From: Sulfurimicrobium sp964552675
GTDB lineage: Bacteria > Pseudomonadota > Gammaproteobacteria > Burkholderiales > Sulfuricellaceae
NCBI GenBank assembly: GCA_964552675.1
Contig: CAZKHJ010000034.1
Coordinates: forward strand, 1-23,068
Reading direction: 5' to 3'
Length of the DNA: 23,068 nucleotides
The notes under the pieces: generated by a model
Told to the model about the DNA's origin: nothing
The model's database searches: none
Seen by the model: the letters and a program-made list of their open reading frames with translations, nothing else
Position numbers and translations under genes: made by a program
Shown: positions 13,836-21,439 of the stretch, piece after piece
Layout of the letters: every line of letters begins with the position of its first letter
How positions within the stretch are numbered: position 1 is the first letter of the stretch

Positions 13836-14381
13836 ATGAATGCCAAACGCGAAATCGCTACCCTGGGCGGAGGCTGTTTCTGGTGTCTTGAAGCCGCTTT
13901 GGGTGAGTTGGCTGGAGTGGAATCAGTCGTGCCCGGCTACAGCGGCGGACATGTGGAGCAGCCTTCCTACGAAGCAGTGTGCAGCGGCAACAGCGGGCAC
14001 GCCGAGGTGGTGCGCATCAGTTTCGATCCGGCAGTCATTTCCTATCGCGACCTGCTCATGGCCTTTTTCGCCATTCACGATCCCACTACCTTGAACCGGC
14101 AGGGTAACGATGTCGGAAGCCAGTATCGCTCGGTTATTTTTTATCACTCGCCCGAACAGCAAATAGTCGCCGGGGAAGTGATTGCCGGACTGTCGCGTGA
14201 AGCAGTCTGGCCGCAGCCGGTCGTGACCGAAATCACCGCCGCGCCGGTTTTTTATCCGGCCGAGGATTATCACCGTGACTATTTCCGGCGCCATGCCGCG
14301 CAGCCCTACTGCCAGGTGGTGGTGGCGCCCAAGGTGGCGAAGTTGCGTGCCCGCTTTGCTGACAGGCTGAAATCAGCCTAG
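13836..14381 (+). CDS. msrA: Peptide-methionine (S)-S-oxide reductase MsrA
   Basis: A 181-residue cytosolic enzyme that reduces the S-epimer of methionine sulfoxide, free or in proteins, and so repairs oxidative damage. The family motif GGGCFWCLE (11-19) carries the catalytic Cys14. A second Cys17 is in the same motif and a likely resolving Cys159 is in QPYCQVV, which fits a thioredoxin-recycled MsrA. The conserved GYSGG, VRISFDP, GSQYRSVIF and AEDYHRDYF segments are all present and the length is normal. The ATG at 13836 follows a pyrimidine-rich leader without a ribosome-binding site, so the start rests on family alignment of the N-terminus. It is convergent with the arginase gene and the two stop codons overlap. 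No msrB is in view. Confidence 0.95.
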   Translation: MNAKREIATLGGGCFWCLEAALGELAGVESVVPGYSGGHVEQPSYEAVCSGNSGHAEVVRISFDPAVISYRDLLMAFFAIHDPTTLNRQGNDVGSQYRSVIFYHSPEQQIVAGEVIAGLSREAVWPQPVVTEITAAPVFYPAEDYHRDYFRRHAAQPYCQVVVAPKVAKLRARFADRLKSA

Positions 14382-15247
14382 GGCTGGCCAAGAGCGGCCA
14401 GCAGATCCCCGATCAGATTCAGCGTCCGTCCGCCCAGATCCCGTTGCGGGTTGTATTCCGCCAGTTCCAGCGCAATCAGTTGCGGGTCATTGGCGATGCC
14501 GCGCAGCACGCGATCCAGTCCCAGATGATGCAGGCCGTCCTGCACCGGCGTGCCGACGCCGGGGCTTTCCTGTGGGCTGAAGGCGTCGAGGTCGATGCTG
14601 ATGCCGTAGCCGGCGCTGCCGTTACGCGCAATGGCCAGCGCGTCCCTGATCACGGCGCCAATGCCGCGCTGCTTCACTTCATCCATGAAAAAGACGCGCA
14701 CGCCCAGCCGCCGCAACAATTCCGCTTCGCCTGATTCATAACTGCGCACGCCCACCAGGCAGAGGTGGCGGGGCAGCACCTTGGGGCTGAATCCACTGAT
14801 TCCGGCCAGTTCCGGTATGCCATAACCGAGCAGGGCAGCCAGGGGCATGCCGTGGATGGCACCGCTGGGCGTGGTTTCCAGCGTATGGCTGTCCATGTGC
14901 GCATCGATCCATATCAGGCCGAGCGGCCCGTTTGGTCTGAGTGCGAGGGCTGCGCCGCTCCAGGTGCCGATGGCGCAGGAATGATCGCCACCGATGGCCA
15001 GAGGCAAAGTGCCGGCGGCGATGCAGGCGGCGGTTTCCCATGCCAGTTGCTCGTTTAGCCGCTGAATGGCGGAAAGCGGCTGGTCCGTTGAGCCGGGGCG
15101 GAAGGTTTTGTGCCAGGCGATATCCAGCCCCTGCTTGCCAAGTCGCAGCAGGATGGAAGAAGCCTGAAGTGCATCCGGTCCCCCGGCGCATCCCTGGTCG
15201 GGAGCGCCGAGGCCGGAGGCGGCGGCGAGGATGCGGATGGGGCGCAT
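14378..15247 (-). CDS. Arginase-family ureohydrolase, probable arginase
   Basis: A 289-residue binuclear-manganese hydrolase, probably splitting arginine into ornithine and urea. All six metal ligands of the family are visible: H89 (IGGDHS), D115, H117 and D119 (IDAHMDSH), D219 and D221 (SIDLDAFSP). The segment TPSGAIHGMPLAALLG with H132, and ELAEYNP near 261-266, favour arginase over agmatinase. Two small deviations are visible: Ala130 where arginases usually have Asn (SGN), and SP instead of DP after the last metal-binding motif. The ATG is 2 nt after the tesA stop, with no good ribosome site, so it is probably translationally coupled to tesA. The stop codon overlaps that of msrA on the other strand. 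Formiminoglutamase or another member of the family remains possible. Confidence 0.87.
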   Translation of the reverse strand: MRPIRILAAASGLGAPDQGCAGGPDALQASSILLRLGKQGLDIAWHKTFRPGSTDQPLSAIQRLNEQLAWETAACIAAGTLPLAIGGDHSCAIGTWSGAALALRPNGPLGLIWIDAHMDSHTLETTPSGAIHGMPLAALLGYGIPELAGISGFSPKVLPRHLCLVGVRSYESGEAELLRRLGVRVFFMDEVKQRGIGAVIRDALAIARNGSAGYGISIDLDAFSPQESPGVGTPVQDGLHHLGLDRVLRGIANDPQLIALELAEYNPQRDLGGRTLNLIGDLLAALGQP

Positions 15248-15249
15248 GT

Positions 15250-15852
15250 TTACAGCAGCGGCCTTAAGCGGCTCCAGATGTTTTCCATGACGCCTGCCTG
15301 AGCCGCTGCAGTGGGATGCAGGTTGTCCGCCTGGAACAGTTCACGCCTGTCGCCCATGCCTTCGAGCAGAAAAGGCAGCAATGGTGTTTTGTACTGTTTC
15401 GCCAGGGCGGGATAAACGCGGCTGAAACGCTCGGCGTAAACCGGCCCATAATTCGGCGGCAGGCGCATGCCCACCAGCAGCACACGTGCCTTATTTGCCT
15501 GGCAGGCCTGAATGATGGCTGCCAGATTGGCCTGCATGGCATCCAGCGGCAAACCGCGCAGGCCATCATTGGCACCCAGTTCGAGGATGACGATGGCCGG
15601 CTGGTGCGCCGCCAGCGCGGTCTGGATACGTGCCCGGCCGCCGGCCGTGGTTTCGCCGCTGATGCTGGCGTTGATCACGCGGTAGTCATAATGCTGCGCT
15701 GTCAGGCGCTGTTGCAGTAAACTAACCCAGCCGTTCTCCCGGCCAATGCCATAGTTGGCCGCAAGACTGTCGCCATAAACCACGATGGCCGGCCCGGCCC
15801 AGACAGCGGGCGCGAACAGCAGCAATGCCAACATCAACCAGCGGATCCGCAT
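15250..15852 (-). CDS. tesA: Arylesterase / acyl-CoA thioesterase TesA (GDSL family)
   Basis: A 200-residue periplasmic SGNH hydrolase of the TesA type (thioesterase I / lysophospholipase L1 / arylesterase). It has a signal peptide (MRIRWLMLALLLFAPAVWA) and the four family blocks: GDSL (27-30, nucleophile S29), G66 in SISGET, GAND (93-96, oxyanion N95) and DNLHP with D176 and H179. The RLPPNYG segment typical of TesA is also present. I chose the ATG at 15852 because AAGGAG lies 5 nt upstream and the signal peptide begins there. The longer frame adds 26 residues with no such support. Its start codon overlaps that of the divergent ABC ATPase. The tesA / ybbA / ybbP arrangement is the same as in E. 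coli. The arginase gene follows 2 nt downstream. Confidence 0.94.
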   Translation of the reverse strand: MRIRWLMLALLLFAPAVWAGPAIVVYGDSLAANYGIGRENGWVSLLQQRLTAQHYDYRVINASISGETTAGGRARIQTALAAHQPAIVILELGANDGLRGLPLDAMQANLAAIIQACQANKARVLLVGMRLPPNYGPVYAERFSRVYPALAKQYKTPLLPFLLEGMGDRRELFQADNLHPTAAAQAGVMENIWSRLRPLL

Positions 15853-16534
15853 GAATTCTCCTTCCCCGTTCATTGTGCAGGCATCTTCCCTGTCCCGGCA
15901 AGTGCCGGTCGAAGGGGGCAGCCTGACCATCCTGCATCAGCTTGATCTGGAAATCGCTGCCGGCGAGTCGGTGGCGATTCTCGGCGCATCCGGCTCCGGC
16001 AAATCCACACTGCTCGGCCTGCTGGCCGGGCTCGACCTGCCCAGCGCCGGCACGGTGCGCATCAACGGCGAGGATCTGTTCGCGCTGGATGAGGATGGCC
16101 GCGCCATGTTGCGTGGGCGCCTGATCGGCTTCGTGTTTCAGTCGTTCCAGTTGTTGCCGGCCCTGACCGCGCTGGAAAACGTCATGTTGCCGCTGGAGCT
16201 GGCCGGTGCAAGTGATGCCCTGCACCAGGCGCGTGCGGTGCTGGAGCGGGTGGGGCTGGGCGACCGCCTGCATTCCTATCCCAAACACCTGTCCGGCGGC
16301 GAGCAGCAGCGTGTCGCCATTGCCCGTGCCTTTGCCCCGCGCCCCAGGCTATTGCTGGCCGACGAGCCCACCGGCAATCTCGATAGCGCCACCGGCGCCC
16401 GGATCATCGATCTGCTGTTCGAACTGAACCGCGAACAAGGTGCTACCCTGGTGCTCGTCACCCACGATGCCGAACTGGCTGCCCGCTGCGGGCGCAGGCT
16501 GCATCTGGCGGATGGACGATTGACAGAGACATGA
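15851..16534 (+). CDS. ybbA: ABC transporter ATP-binding protein, YbbA-like (LolD/MacB-type)
   Basis: A 227-residue ATPase of the MacB/LolD class, which drives the adjacent FtsX-family permease. Walker A is GASGSGKST (45-53), the Q-loop is FVFQSF (95-100), the signature is LSGGEQQR (148-154), Walker B is LLLADEPTGNLD (167-178) and the H-loop is VTHD with H205. Such systems usually act on lipoproteins, peptides or envelope proteins rather than importing small solutes. The substrate of YbbAP is not established. I chose the ATG at 15851; the frame is open from an ATG at 15785, which would add 22 residues lying antisense to the tesA signal peptide. AGCGGA upstream is a weak ribosome site. The stop codon overlaps the permease start (ATGA). 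Confidence 0.9.
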   Translation: MNSPSPFIVQASSLSRQVPVEGGSLTILHQLDLEIAAGESVAILGASGSGKSTLLGLLAGLDLPSAGTVRINGEDLFALDEDGRAMLRGRLIGFVFQSFQLLPALTALENVMLPLELAGASDALHQARAVLERVGLGDRLHSYPKHLSGGEQQRVAIARAFAPRPRLLLADEPTGNLDSATGARIIDLLFELNREQGATLVLVTHDAELAARCGRRLHLADGRLTET

Positions 16535-19017
16535 ACCTGCTGCGTTTGTCCTGGCGCATGCTGCTGCGCGAATGGCGCGCCGGGGAGTTGTATGCCCTGA
16601 CATTGGCGCTGGTGATTGCAGTGGGCGGCGTCACCGCAGTAAGTTTCTTTACCGACCGGGTCAATCAGGCACTGAGCGGGGAGGCGAGCCAGCTTCTGGG
16701 CGCGGACCTGGCCCTGGTGTCGGACCATGCCCTGGCACCGGCTTTCCGCCAGGAAGCCGCGCGGCGCGGACTGGCATCGGCCCGTGTCCTGGTCTTCCCA
16801 AGCATGATTGTCAGCGCTGCTGGCAGCCAACTGGCAGAAATCAAGGCGGTGGAGGCTGGCTATCCCCTGCGCGGCGCCCTGCGCCTCAAATCCCTGCAGG
16901 GTGAGCGCACTGCGCCGGGCATTCCTGATGCTGGTACGGTGTGGCTGGAGGGGCGTCTGCTGGAGCAGCTGCATCTGGCGCCCGGCACTTCCCTGGAAAT
17001 CGGCGCCTCTCGCCTGGAAGTGGCGGAAGTGCTGAGCTTCGAGCCCGACCGTGGCGGTGACCTGTTCAGCATCGCGCCACGTCTGATGATGAATCTGGTT
17101 GACCTGCCCGCCACCGGGCTGGAGCAGCCAGGTAGCCGCATCAGCTACCGCCTGCTGCTGGCAGGGGACGCGCGTGCCATCGCGGCTTATCGTGCCTGGG
17201 CAATGCCGCGCCTGGGCCGGGGTGAAAAGCTGGAGGGGGTCAGCGATGCCCGCCCCGAAATCCGCGCTGCACTAGAGCGGGGCGGCAAGTTCCTGGGCCT
17301 GGCGGCCCTTACCAGCGTGATTCTGGCGGCAGTGGCCATCGTGCTGTCGGCACGGCGCTTCCTTGAGCGTCATCTCGACGGTTGTGCCGTGATGCGCTGC
17401 GCAGGCGCAACGCAGCCCCAGGTATTCCGGCTCTATTTCTACCAGTTCCTGTGGCTCGGCCTGATGGCCAGCCTGCTGGGCTGCCTGCTGGGCTACGGGG
17501 CGCAATGGGTGCTGGCGCAACAGCTCGGCAAGCTGGTCGCCAATGGCCTGCCCGCGCCCTCGCTGCTGCCGGTGGCACAGGGCCTGCTGACCGGGATGGC
17601 CACCCTGCTCGGTTTTGCCCTGCCTTTCCTGCAGCGTCTGCAAAAGGTACCGGCAATCTGGGTATTGCGGCGCGAGATGGGACTGCCGCAGCGTTTCAGT
17701 CTGCTCAGTTTCGTGCTCGGTGCCGTGGTGCTGGCTGGCTTGCTGCTGTGGCAGGCGGGTGAAGTCAAACTGGGACTGTATGTCCTGGCCGGCTTGTTGC
17801 TCGTGGTGGCGCTGGCTTTGCTGCTGGCTTACGGGCTGATCCGCCTGCTGGCGCCGCTGCGCCGGGGCATGCGTGCGGCATGGCGCTATGGTCTGGCCAA
17901 TGTGGCGCGGCGGCGCCATCTCAGCGCCGGGCAGGTGGTCGCTCTGGGGCTGGGCCTGACCGCCCTGTTGCTGCTGACCCTGGTACGCGGCGACCTGTTG
18001 CACAGCTGGCAAACCACTTTGCCGGTGGAAGCGCCCAACCGTTTTGTGATCAACATCCAGCCCCATCAGCTGCAAGACTTGCAGACATTTTTTGTTGCGC
18101 GCGGCATGGCTGAACCGGCTCTGTTTCCCATGGTGCGCGGGCGGCTGACGGCGATCAATGGGCGTGCGGTAAACGGCGCGGATTTCCCGGAGGAACGCGC
18201 CAGGCGCCTGGTGGAACGTGAGTTCAACCTCTCCTGGGCCGGGCGCATGGCGGAAGACAACCAGATTGTGGCCGGTCGCTGGTGGGATGGAAAGCAGGGA
18301 GAAGAGAGCGAGCTGTCGGTGGAGGAGGGCATTGCCAGAACGCTGAATATTCAATTGGGTGACATGCTGACCTATCAGGTGGCGGGGGAAGCTTTCACCG
18401 CCCGCGTCACCAGTCTGCGCAAGGTGGACTGGGATTCGTTCCGCGTCAATTTTTTCGTCATTGCGTCACCGGGACTGCTGGAGCGCTACCCCGCCAGCTA
18501 TATCACCGCGCTTTATCTGCCAGCGGGGCAGGAAGGAACGCTCAACGCCATGGTGAAGACTTTTCCCAATCTGACCGTGATTGATGTGGCCGCGCTGATG
18601 GGGCAGGTCCGGGCCATGATGGAGCGTGTCGCGGCAGCGGTGGAGTTCGTTTTCCTGTTCACCCTGAGCGCCGGCCTGATGGCGCTCTATGCCGCGATCG
18701 CGGCTACTCGCGAGGAAAGGGTGTATGAGGCGGCGGTAATGCGCACCCTGGGGGCAAGCCGCAAACAGCTTGCCCTGAGCCAGCTCGCGGAATTTGCTGT
18801 CATCGGCCTGCTGGCGGGCGGCATTGCCGCCCTGGCTGCGACCGGCCTGGGTTATGTGCTTGCCAGCAGGGTGTTTCACCTGCCTTATCACTTCAATCTC
18901 TGGCTGTGGGCGGCTGCGCTGGCATCGGGCGGGGCGGGCGTGATGCTGGCGGGCTGGCTGGGCACGCGCAGCGTGCTGCGCCAGCCACCGTTGCAGACGT
19001 TAAGGAATCTGGGATAA
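16531..19017 (+). CDS. ybbP: FtsX/MacB-family ABC permease, YbbP-like
   Basis: An 828-residue inner-membrane permease, close in size to E. coli YbbP (about 804). Order: TM1 (~19-40), a large periplasmic MacB-like domain (~45-250), a first FtsX core (~254-370, with MRCAGATQPQVFRLY), a central hydrophobic cluster (~390-500), a second periplasmic domain (~505-680) and a C-terminal FtsX core (~690-825, with VMRTLGAS, a typical FtsX signature). The duplicated FtsX arrangement is the hallmark of YbbP. Its ATG overlaps the ATPase stop by 4 nt, so the two are translationally coupled and form one transporter. The divergent tesA neighbour is shared with E. coli, which hints at a lipid or envelope role but does not prove it. 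No downstream terminator hairpin is obvious. Confidence 0.92.
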   Translation: MNLLRLSWRMLLREWRAGELYALTLALVIAVGGVTAVSFFTDRVNQALSGEASQLLGADLALVSDHALAPAFRQEAARRGLASARVLVFPSMIVSAAGSQLAEIKAVEAGYPLRGALRLKSLQGERTAPGIPDAGTVWLEGRLLEQLHLAPGTSLEIGASRLEVAEVLSFEPDRGGDLFSIAPRLMMNLVDLPATGLEQPGSRISYRLLLAGDARAIAAYRAWAMPRLGRGEKLEGVSDARPEIRAALERGGKFLGLAALTSVILAAVAIVLSARRFLERHLDGCAVMRCAGATQPQVFRLYFYQFLWLGLMASLLGCLLGYGAQWVLAQQLGKLVANGLPAPSLLPVAQGLLTGMATLLGFALPFLQRLQKVPAIWVLRREMGLPQRFSLLSFVLGAVVLAGLLLWQAGEVKLGLYVLAGLLLVVALALLLAYGLIRLLAPLRRGMRAAWRYGLANVARRRHLSAGQVVALGLGLTALLLLTLVRGDLLHSWQTTLPVEAPNRFVINIQPHQLQDLQTFFVARGMAEPALFPMVRGRLTAINGRAVNGADFPEERARRLVEREFNLSWAGRMAEDNQIVAGRWWDGKQGEESELSVEEGIARTLNIQLGDMLTYQVAGEAFTARVTSLRKVDWDSFRVNFFVIASPGLLERYPASYITALYLPAGQEGTLNAMVKTFPNLTVIDVAALMGQVRAMMERVAAAVEFVFLFTLSAGLMALYAAIAATREERVYEAAVMRTLGASRKQLALSQLAEFAVIGLLAGGIAALAATGLGYVLASRVFHLPYHFNLWLWAAALASGGAGVMLAGWLGTRSVLRQPPLQTLRNLG

Positions 19018-19248
19018 ACCTAAAAAAGCATTTGAACCGCAAAGACGCAAAGAAAAAACAATGTATTACCGGAACTTGCCCAGTTGCCGGACAAGTGAAT
19101 GCAAGATGTATTTCATGTCCTTGTTTTTTTGCGCCTTCGCGTCTTCGCGTGCGTTGTTCCGCTTCAGCGGAATACAACCACGGGGAAGACCCTTACGATC
19201 TTTGCGGTTAATGAACTGCGGTTTTCAGGGTAAACGCAAATCGCGGCG
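19018..19248. repeat. Non-coding gap with degraded inverted repeats ("AACCGCAAAGACGCAAAG" type)
   Basis: This 231-nt gap after the permease holds no convincing gene. TTGAACCGCAAAGACGCAAAG (19032-19052, written from its second base onward: TGAACCGCAAAGACGCAAAG) is partly mirrored by TTTGCGCCTTCGCGTCTTCGCG (19128-19149, core GCGCCTTCGCGTCTTCGC) and by CTTTGCGGTTAATGAA (19199-19214). AAAAAACAA near 19053-19061 also mirrors TTGTTTTTTT at 19121-19130. A separate hairpin is at 19153-19178: GTTGT-TCCGC, loop TTCA, GCGGA-AT-ACAAC. Repeats with this AACCGCAAAGACGC wording are scattered between genes in many betaproteobacterial genomes (recalled, not searched). This copy looks old and rearranged. A plus-strand frame at 19061-19270 is just a translation of it. 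Confidence 0.6.
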
Positions 19249-19563
19249 TCAGCTGGCAGTCGAGTGCTGAACCACGATCCACGGCTTGACCACTACGGCC
19301 CAGAGCATGGCGTCCGCTTCCAGCCATTCCCTGGCCAGGTCGTCCGAGACCCTGGCGATTTTCCCCGCTGCCAGCCAGGCTTCAACCTGTGCCTTGTTGT
19401 CCTGCGACATCTGGAAAGCGACATCGACCAGGTCCAGTTCAGGGTTGACTGCAATCACCGTTCCGGCGGCAAAGAAACGCAGGAGCTCCTTCCATGCGAT
19501 CCTGGCTGTTTCCTGATTGAGCCTGGCACGGGAGACTTCCTCAAGCTCGCCTGGGCTGTCCAT
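19249..19563 (-). CDS. DUF2288 family protein
   Basis: A 104-residue, mostly helical, acidic small protein without signal peptide or membrane segment. The text LNQETARIAWKELLRFFAAG, DLVDVAF, KAQVEAWLAAGKI and LWAVVVKPWIVVQ matches the DUF2288 family as I remember it. This family is a set of ~100-residue proteins in beta- and gammaproteobacteria with no known function. The ATG lies 12 nt after the stop of the nitronate monooxygenase-like gene with only a weak ribosome site, so the two are probably co-transcribed. A functional link is possible but not supported by anything else in the sequence. Confidence 0.8.
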   Translation of the reverse strand: MDSPGELEEVSRARLNQETARIAWKELLRFFAAGTVIAVNPELDLVDVAFQMSQDNKAQVEAWLAAGKIARVSDDLAREWLEADAMLWAVVVKPWIVVQHSTAS

Positions 19564-19575
19564 TGCAGTGGAATC

Positions 19576-20826
19576 TCAGAGCGTCGGCAGGGCGATCTGG
19601 TGGCCGGTGCTGAACTGGTAGTCGTGGAATATATGCTCGGCGGTCAGTATCTGATATGCGCCGTTTTTCAGCTTGTTGGTGGTGTCCTTGAGGCGGTAGG
19701 TGTAATGCCCGCAGGTCCAGCATTTGAAGTTGCGCATGTGGGTGCACAGGCAGGTCTTGTCCATCACCGAAATTTTCTTGGCTTTGGGGTGTGCCGCCAC
19801 CTCGCGGTTGTAGGCGTCGATGTAGGCGCAATGCCCGTTGGCGTCGAGCAGATAGCCGTAGGATTCGCAGCCGGGGCGAATGCCTGAGCCGATGGAAGGG
19901 CTGTTTTTCAGCATGCGCATGGGATAGCCGGTGGGAGAGGTGGTATTGACCTCGATGTCATTTTCACCCGCCTTGAAATACTCCTGCATGACCTTTTCCG
20001 GCAGGCCGCATTCCCTGGCTACGGTGAAGCGCGTGGCGACCTGGATTGCAGCAGCGCCTTCCTCCAGAAAGGCAGCGCCGTCGCTGCCGGTGAAGATGCC
20101 GCCGGCCGGGATCACCGGGATGCTGAGCTTTTCGTCGCGCAGATACTGGTGGACCTCGTTCACGATGGTGCGCAGATCGTATTTCATCCAGTCGTCCAGG
20201 CCAAAGCCGAGGTGGCCACCAGCCAGCGGGCCTTCCACCACCACGAAATCCGGCAGGCGGTCGAGCTTGGCATTTTTGCGCAGGAACAGTTGCAGTGCAC
20301 GCACTGACGATACGATGATGCCGAGTTTGGCATCGCGGAAGCGGGGGTGATCTTCCATCAGGGTGAATGAGCCCAGATGCAGGCCCGCACTCAGGGTGAT
20401 GCCGTCGATTCCGGCTGAGAGGGCCTCGTGCAGGCGCACGCGCAGAGTCTCGCGCGGTGCGTTCATGGTCAGTTTTTCCATGCAGTTGATGAAGATCATG
20501 CCCGGCCCGCGCTTGGCTTCCATCGTTTTGCTGACGTGCAGCCGGGTGGATTCGGCGATCTGGCCAAGATCAAACTTGACTAATGATTTGTCAGAGTTCT
20601 CAAGGTTATAAGTGTACTTCTTGAGCTTTTCCTTGACGAAGTCGGTGTCATAGCGACGATCCGATACCGTGGGCAGCATGGCATCCGAAATATGTCCCAC
20701 GCCGCCCAGCCGCGCAGCCTCCAGCGCCAGGTCGGCGGTGGAAATGTCCACGCCCATCCCGCCTATCATGATCGGCACCAGTTCCTGCTTGCCAAACCGC
20801 AGGCGAAAATCATCCACACGTTTCAT
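19576..20826 (-). CDS. Nitronate monooxygenase-like FMN protein with Cys-rich C-terminus
   Basis: A 416-residue TIM-barrel flavoprotein of the nitronate monooxygenase / 2-nitropropane dioxygenase superfamily. Family marks are VPIMIGGMGVDIS near the N-terminus (14-29), GGHLGFGLDDW (203-213, the FMN/active-site loop with H205), PVIPAGGIFTGSDG (237-250, phosphate binding) and IQVATRF (261-267). The C-terminal ~100 residues are unusual: C320, C333, C359, C361, C369 and C372, with H363 and H374 nearby (CLCTH, CWTCGH), a pattern that could bind zinc or an iron-sulfur cluster. The start is good: AAGGAT lies 4 nt before the ATG. The substrate is unknown; related flavoproteins oxidise nitronates or act as enoyl reductases. 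It is the first gene before DUF2288. Confidence 0.87.
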   Translation of the reverse strand: MKRVDDFRLRFGKQELVPIMIGGMGVDISTADLALEAARLGGVGHISDAMLPTVSDRRYDTDFVKEKLKKYTYNLENSDKSLVKFDLGQIAESTRLHVSKTMEAKRGPGMIFINCMEKLTMNAPRETLRVRLHEALSAGIDGITLSAGLHLGSFTLMEDHPRFRDAKLGIIVSSVRALQLFLRKNAKLDRLPDFVVVEGPLAGGHLGFGLDDWMKYDLRTIVNEVHQYLRDEKLSIPVIPAGGIFTGSDGAAFLEEGAAAIQVATRFTVARECGLPEKVMQEYFKAGENDIEVNTTSPTGYPMRMLKNSPSIGSGIRPGCESYGYLLDANGHCAYIDAYNREVAAHPKAKKISVMDKTCLCTHMRNFKCWTCGHYTYRLKDTTNKLKNGAYQILTAEHIFHDYQFSTGHQIALPTL

Positions 20827-20953
20827 TGCAATCCTTCAATTCAGTTCGGGTCAGGATGTTGGATTTCCTGAAGAAACTGCATTTTCTCACTTTCTGCCCC
20901 GCAATTGTTCATCGCTTTGTAAAAACCCAATGAGAACCTTTAAGGTTGGGCAC
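20827..20953. other. Intergenic region upstream of the nitronate monooxygenase-like gene
   Basis: It should hold the promoter of the minus-strand pair at 19249-20826. A short palindrome AACCTTTAAGGTT is at 20935-20947, between that promoter region and the DUF302 terminator. I could not pick a convincing -35/-10 pair and see no gene here. Confidence 0.35.
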
Positions 20954-20985
20954 AAAAAAGGCCCTGCACGGCGGCAGGGCCTTTT
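20954..20985 (-). terminator. Intrinsic terminator of the RND-cytochrome-DUF302 gene set
   Basis: AAAAGGCCCTGC (20956-20967) pairs perfectly with GCAGGGCCTTTT (20974-20985) around the loop ACGGCG. In the minus-strand RNA the stem is followed by a run of six U, so it ends transcription of the DUF302 gene whose stop lies 23 nt upstream. Confidence 0.9.
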
Positions 20986-21008
20986 CACGGGAGGCAGGCC
21001 AGCAGGCT

Positions 21009-21398
21009 TTAAGCCTTGATCACATCCCGGACACGCTCCAGGCGGCCACGCACTTCCTTGGCCAGTTCCTCGATGCCGGGCTTATCCACCAGTTTCAGCA
21101 CGGCGGAGGGATCCATGAAGGCGACGGTGATGTTGCCGTCGGCTTCCTCGCGCACCACTACGTTGCAGGGCAGCAGCAGGCCGATGTCCGGGTCGGCCTC
21201 GATGGCGCGGTGGGCCAGCGGCGGGTTGCAGGCGCCGAGGATGCGGTAGGGGCGGCCGTCGATGTTGAGCTTGGCCTTCATGGTGGCCTTCACGTCGATG
21301 TCGGTGAGCACGCCGAAACCTTCAGTTTTCAGGGCCTCGATCACCTTGGCCACGGCTTCGTCGAAAGAACCCTTCACTTCAGTGCTGAATCCGTACAT
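21009..21398 (-). CDS. DUF302 protein, soluble
   Basis: A 129-residue protein made of one DUF302 domain, without signal peptide or membrane helix, so probably cytosolic. It carries the Cys pair of the family: GACNPP (C57) and LLPCNVVV (C78). GGGAG just upstream supports the ATG at 21398. It lies 41 nt after a monoheme cytochrome lipoprotein gene, behind an RND metal pump, and ends at a strong terminator. Its function is unknown. The adjacent metal-efflux pump suggests metal handling by the paired cysteines, but this is inference. It shares the domain, but neither the anchor nor the Gly-rich tail, with the DUF302 protein at 13052-13603. Confidence 0.87.
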   Translation of the reverse strand: MYGFSTEVKGSFDEAVAKVIEALKTEGFGVLTDIDVKATMKAKLNIDGRPYRILGACNPPLAHRAIEADPDIGLLLPCNVVVREEADGNITVAFMDPSAVLKLVDKPGIEELAKEVRGRLERVRDVIKA

Positions 21399-21412
21399 GT
21401 GTTTCTCCCGCT

Positions 21413-21432
21413 AAATTAGAAAACGCTAATTT
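21413..21432. repeat. Short inverted repeat between cytochrome and DUF302 genes
   Basis: AAATTAG, spacer AAAACG, CTAATTT: seven perfect pairs in an AT-rich 41-nt gap inside a GC-rich gene set. It could be a weak RNA hairpin or a protein site that uncouples DUF302 from the upstream genes. It is too weak to be a terminator. Confidence 0.4.
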
Positions 21433-21439
21433 TACAAAA

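Noticed and set aside
17272..18354. Minus-strand open frame of 360 codons, Gln/His-rich
   Set aside because: The Gln/His-rich composition is the complement of Leu/Ala-rich membrane segments of the permease; no domain or ribosome site.
19061..19270. Small plus-strand frame after ybbP
   Set aside because: It is a translation of the repeat element (CAFASSRA... wording) with no ribosome site.
20935..20947. Palindrome AACCTTTAAGGTT as an operator
   Set aside because: It is short, lies about 110 nt from the next start codon and is not placed on a recognisable promoter; such palindromes are common by chance.
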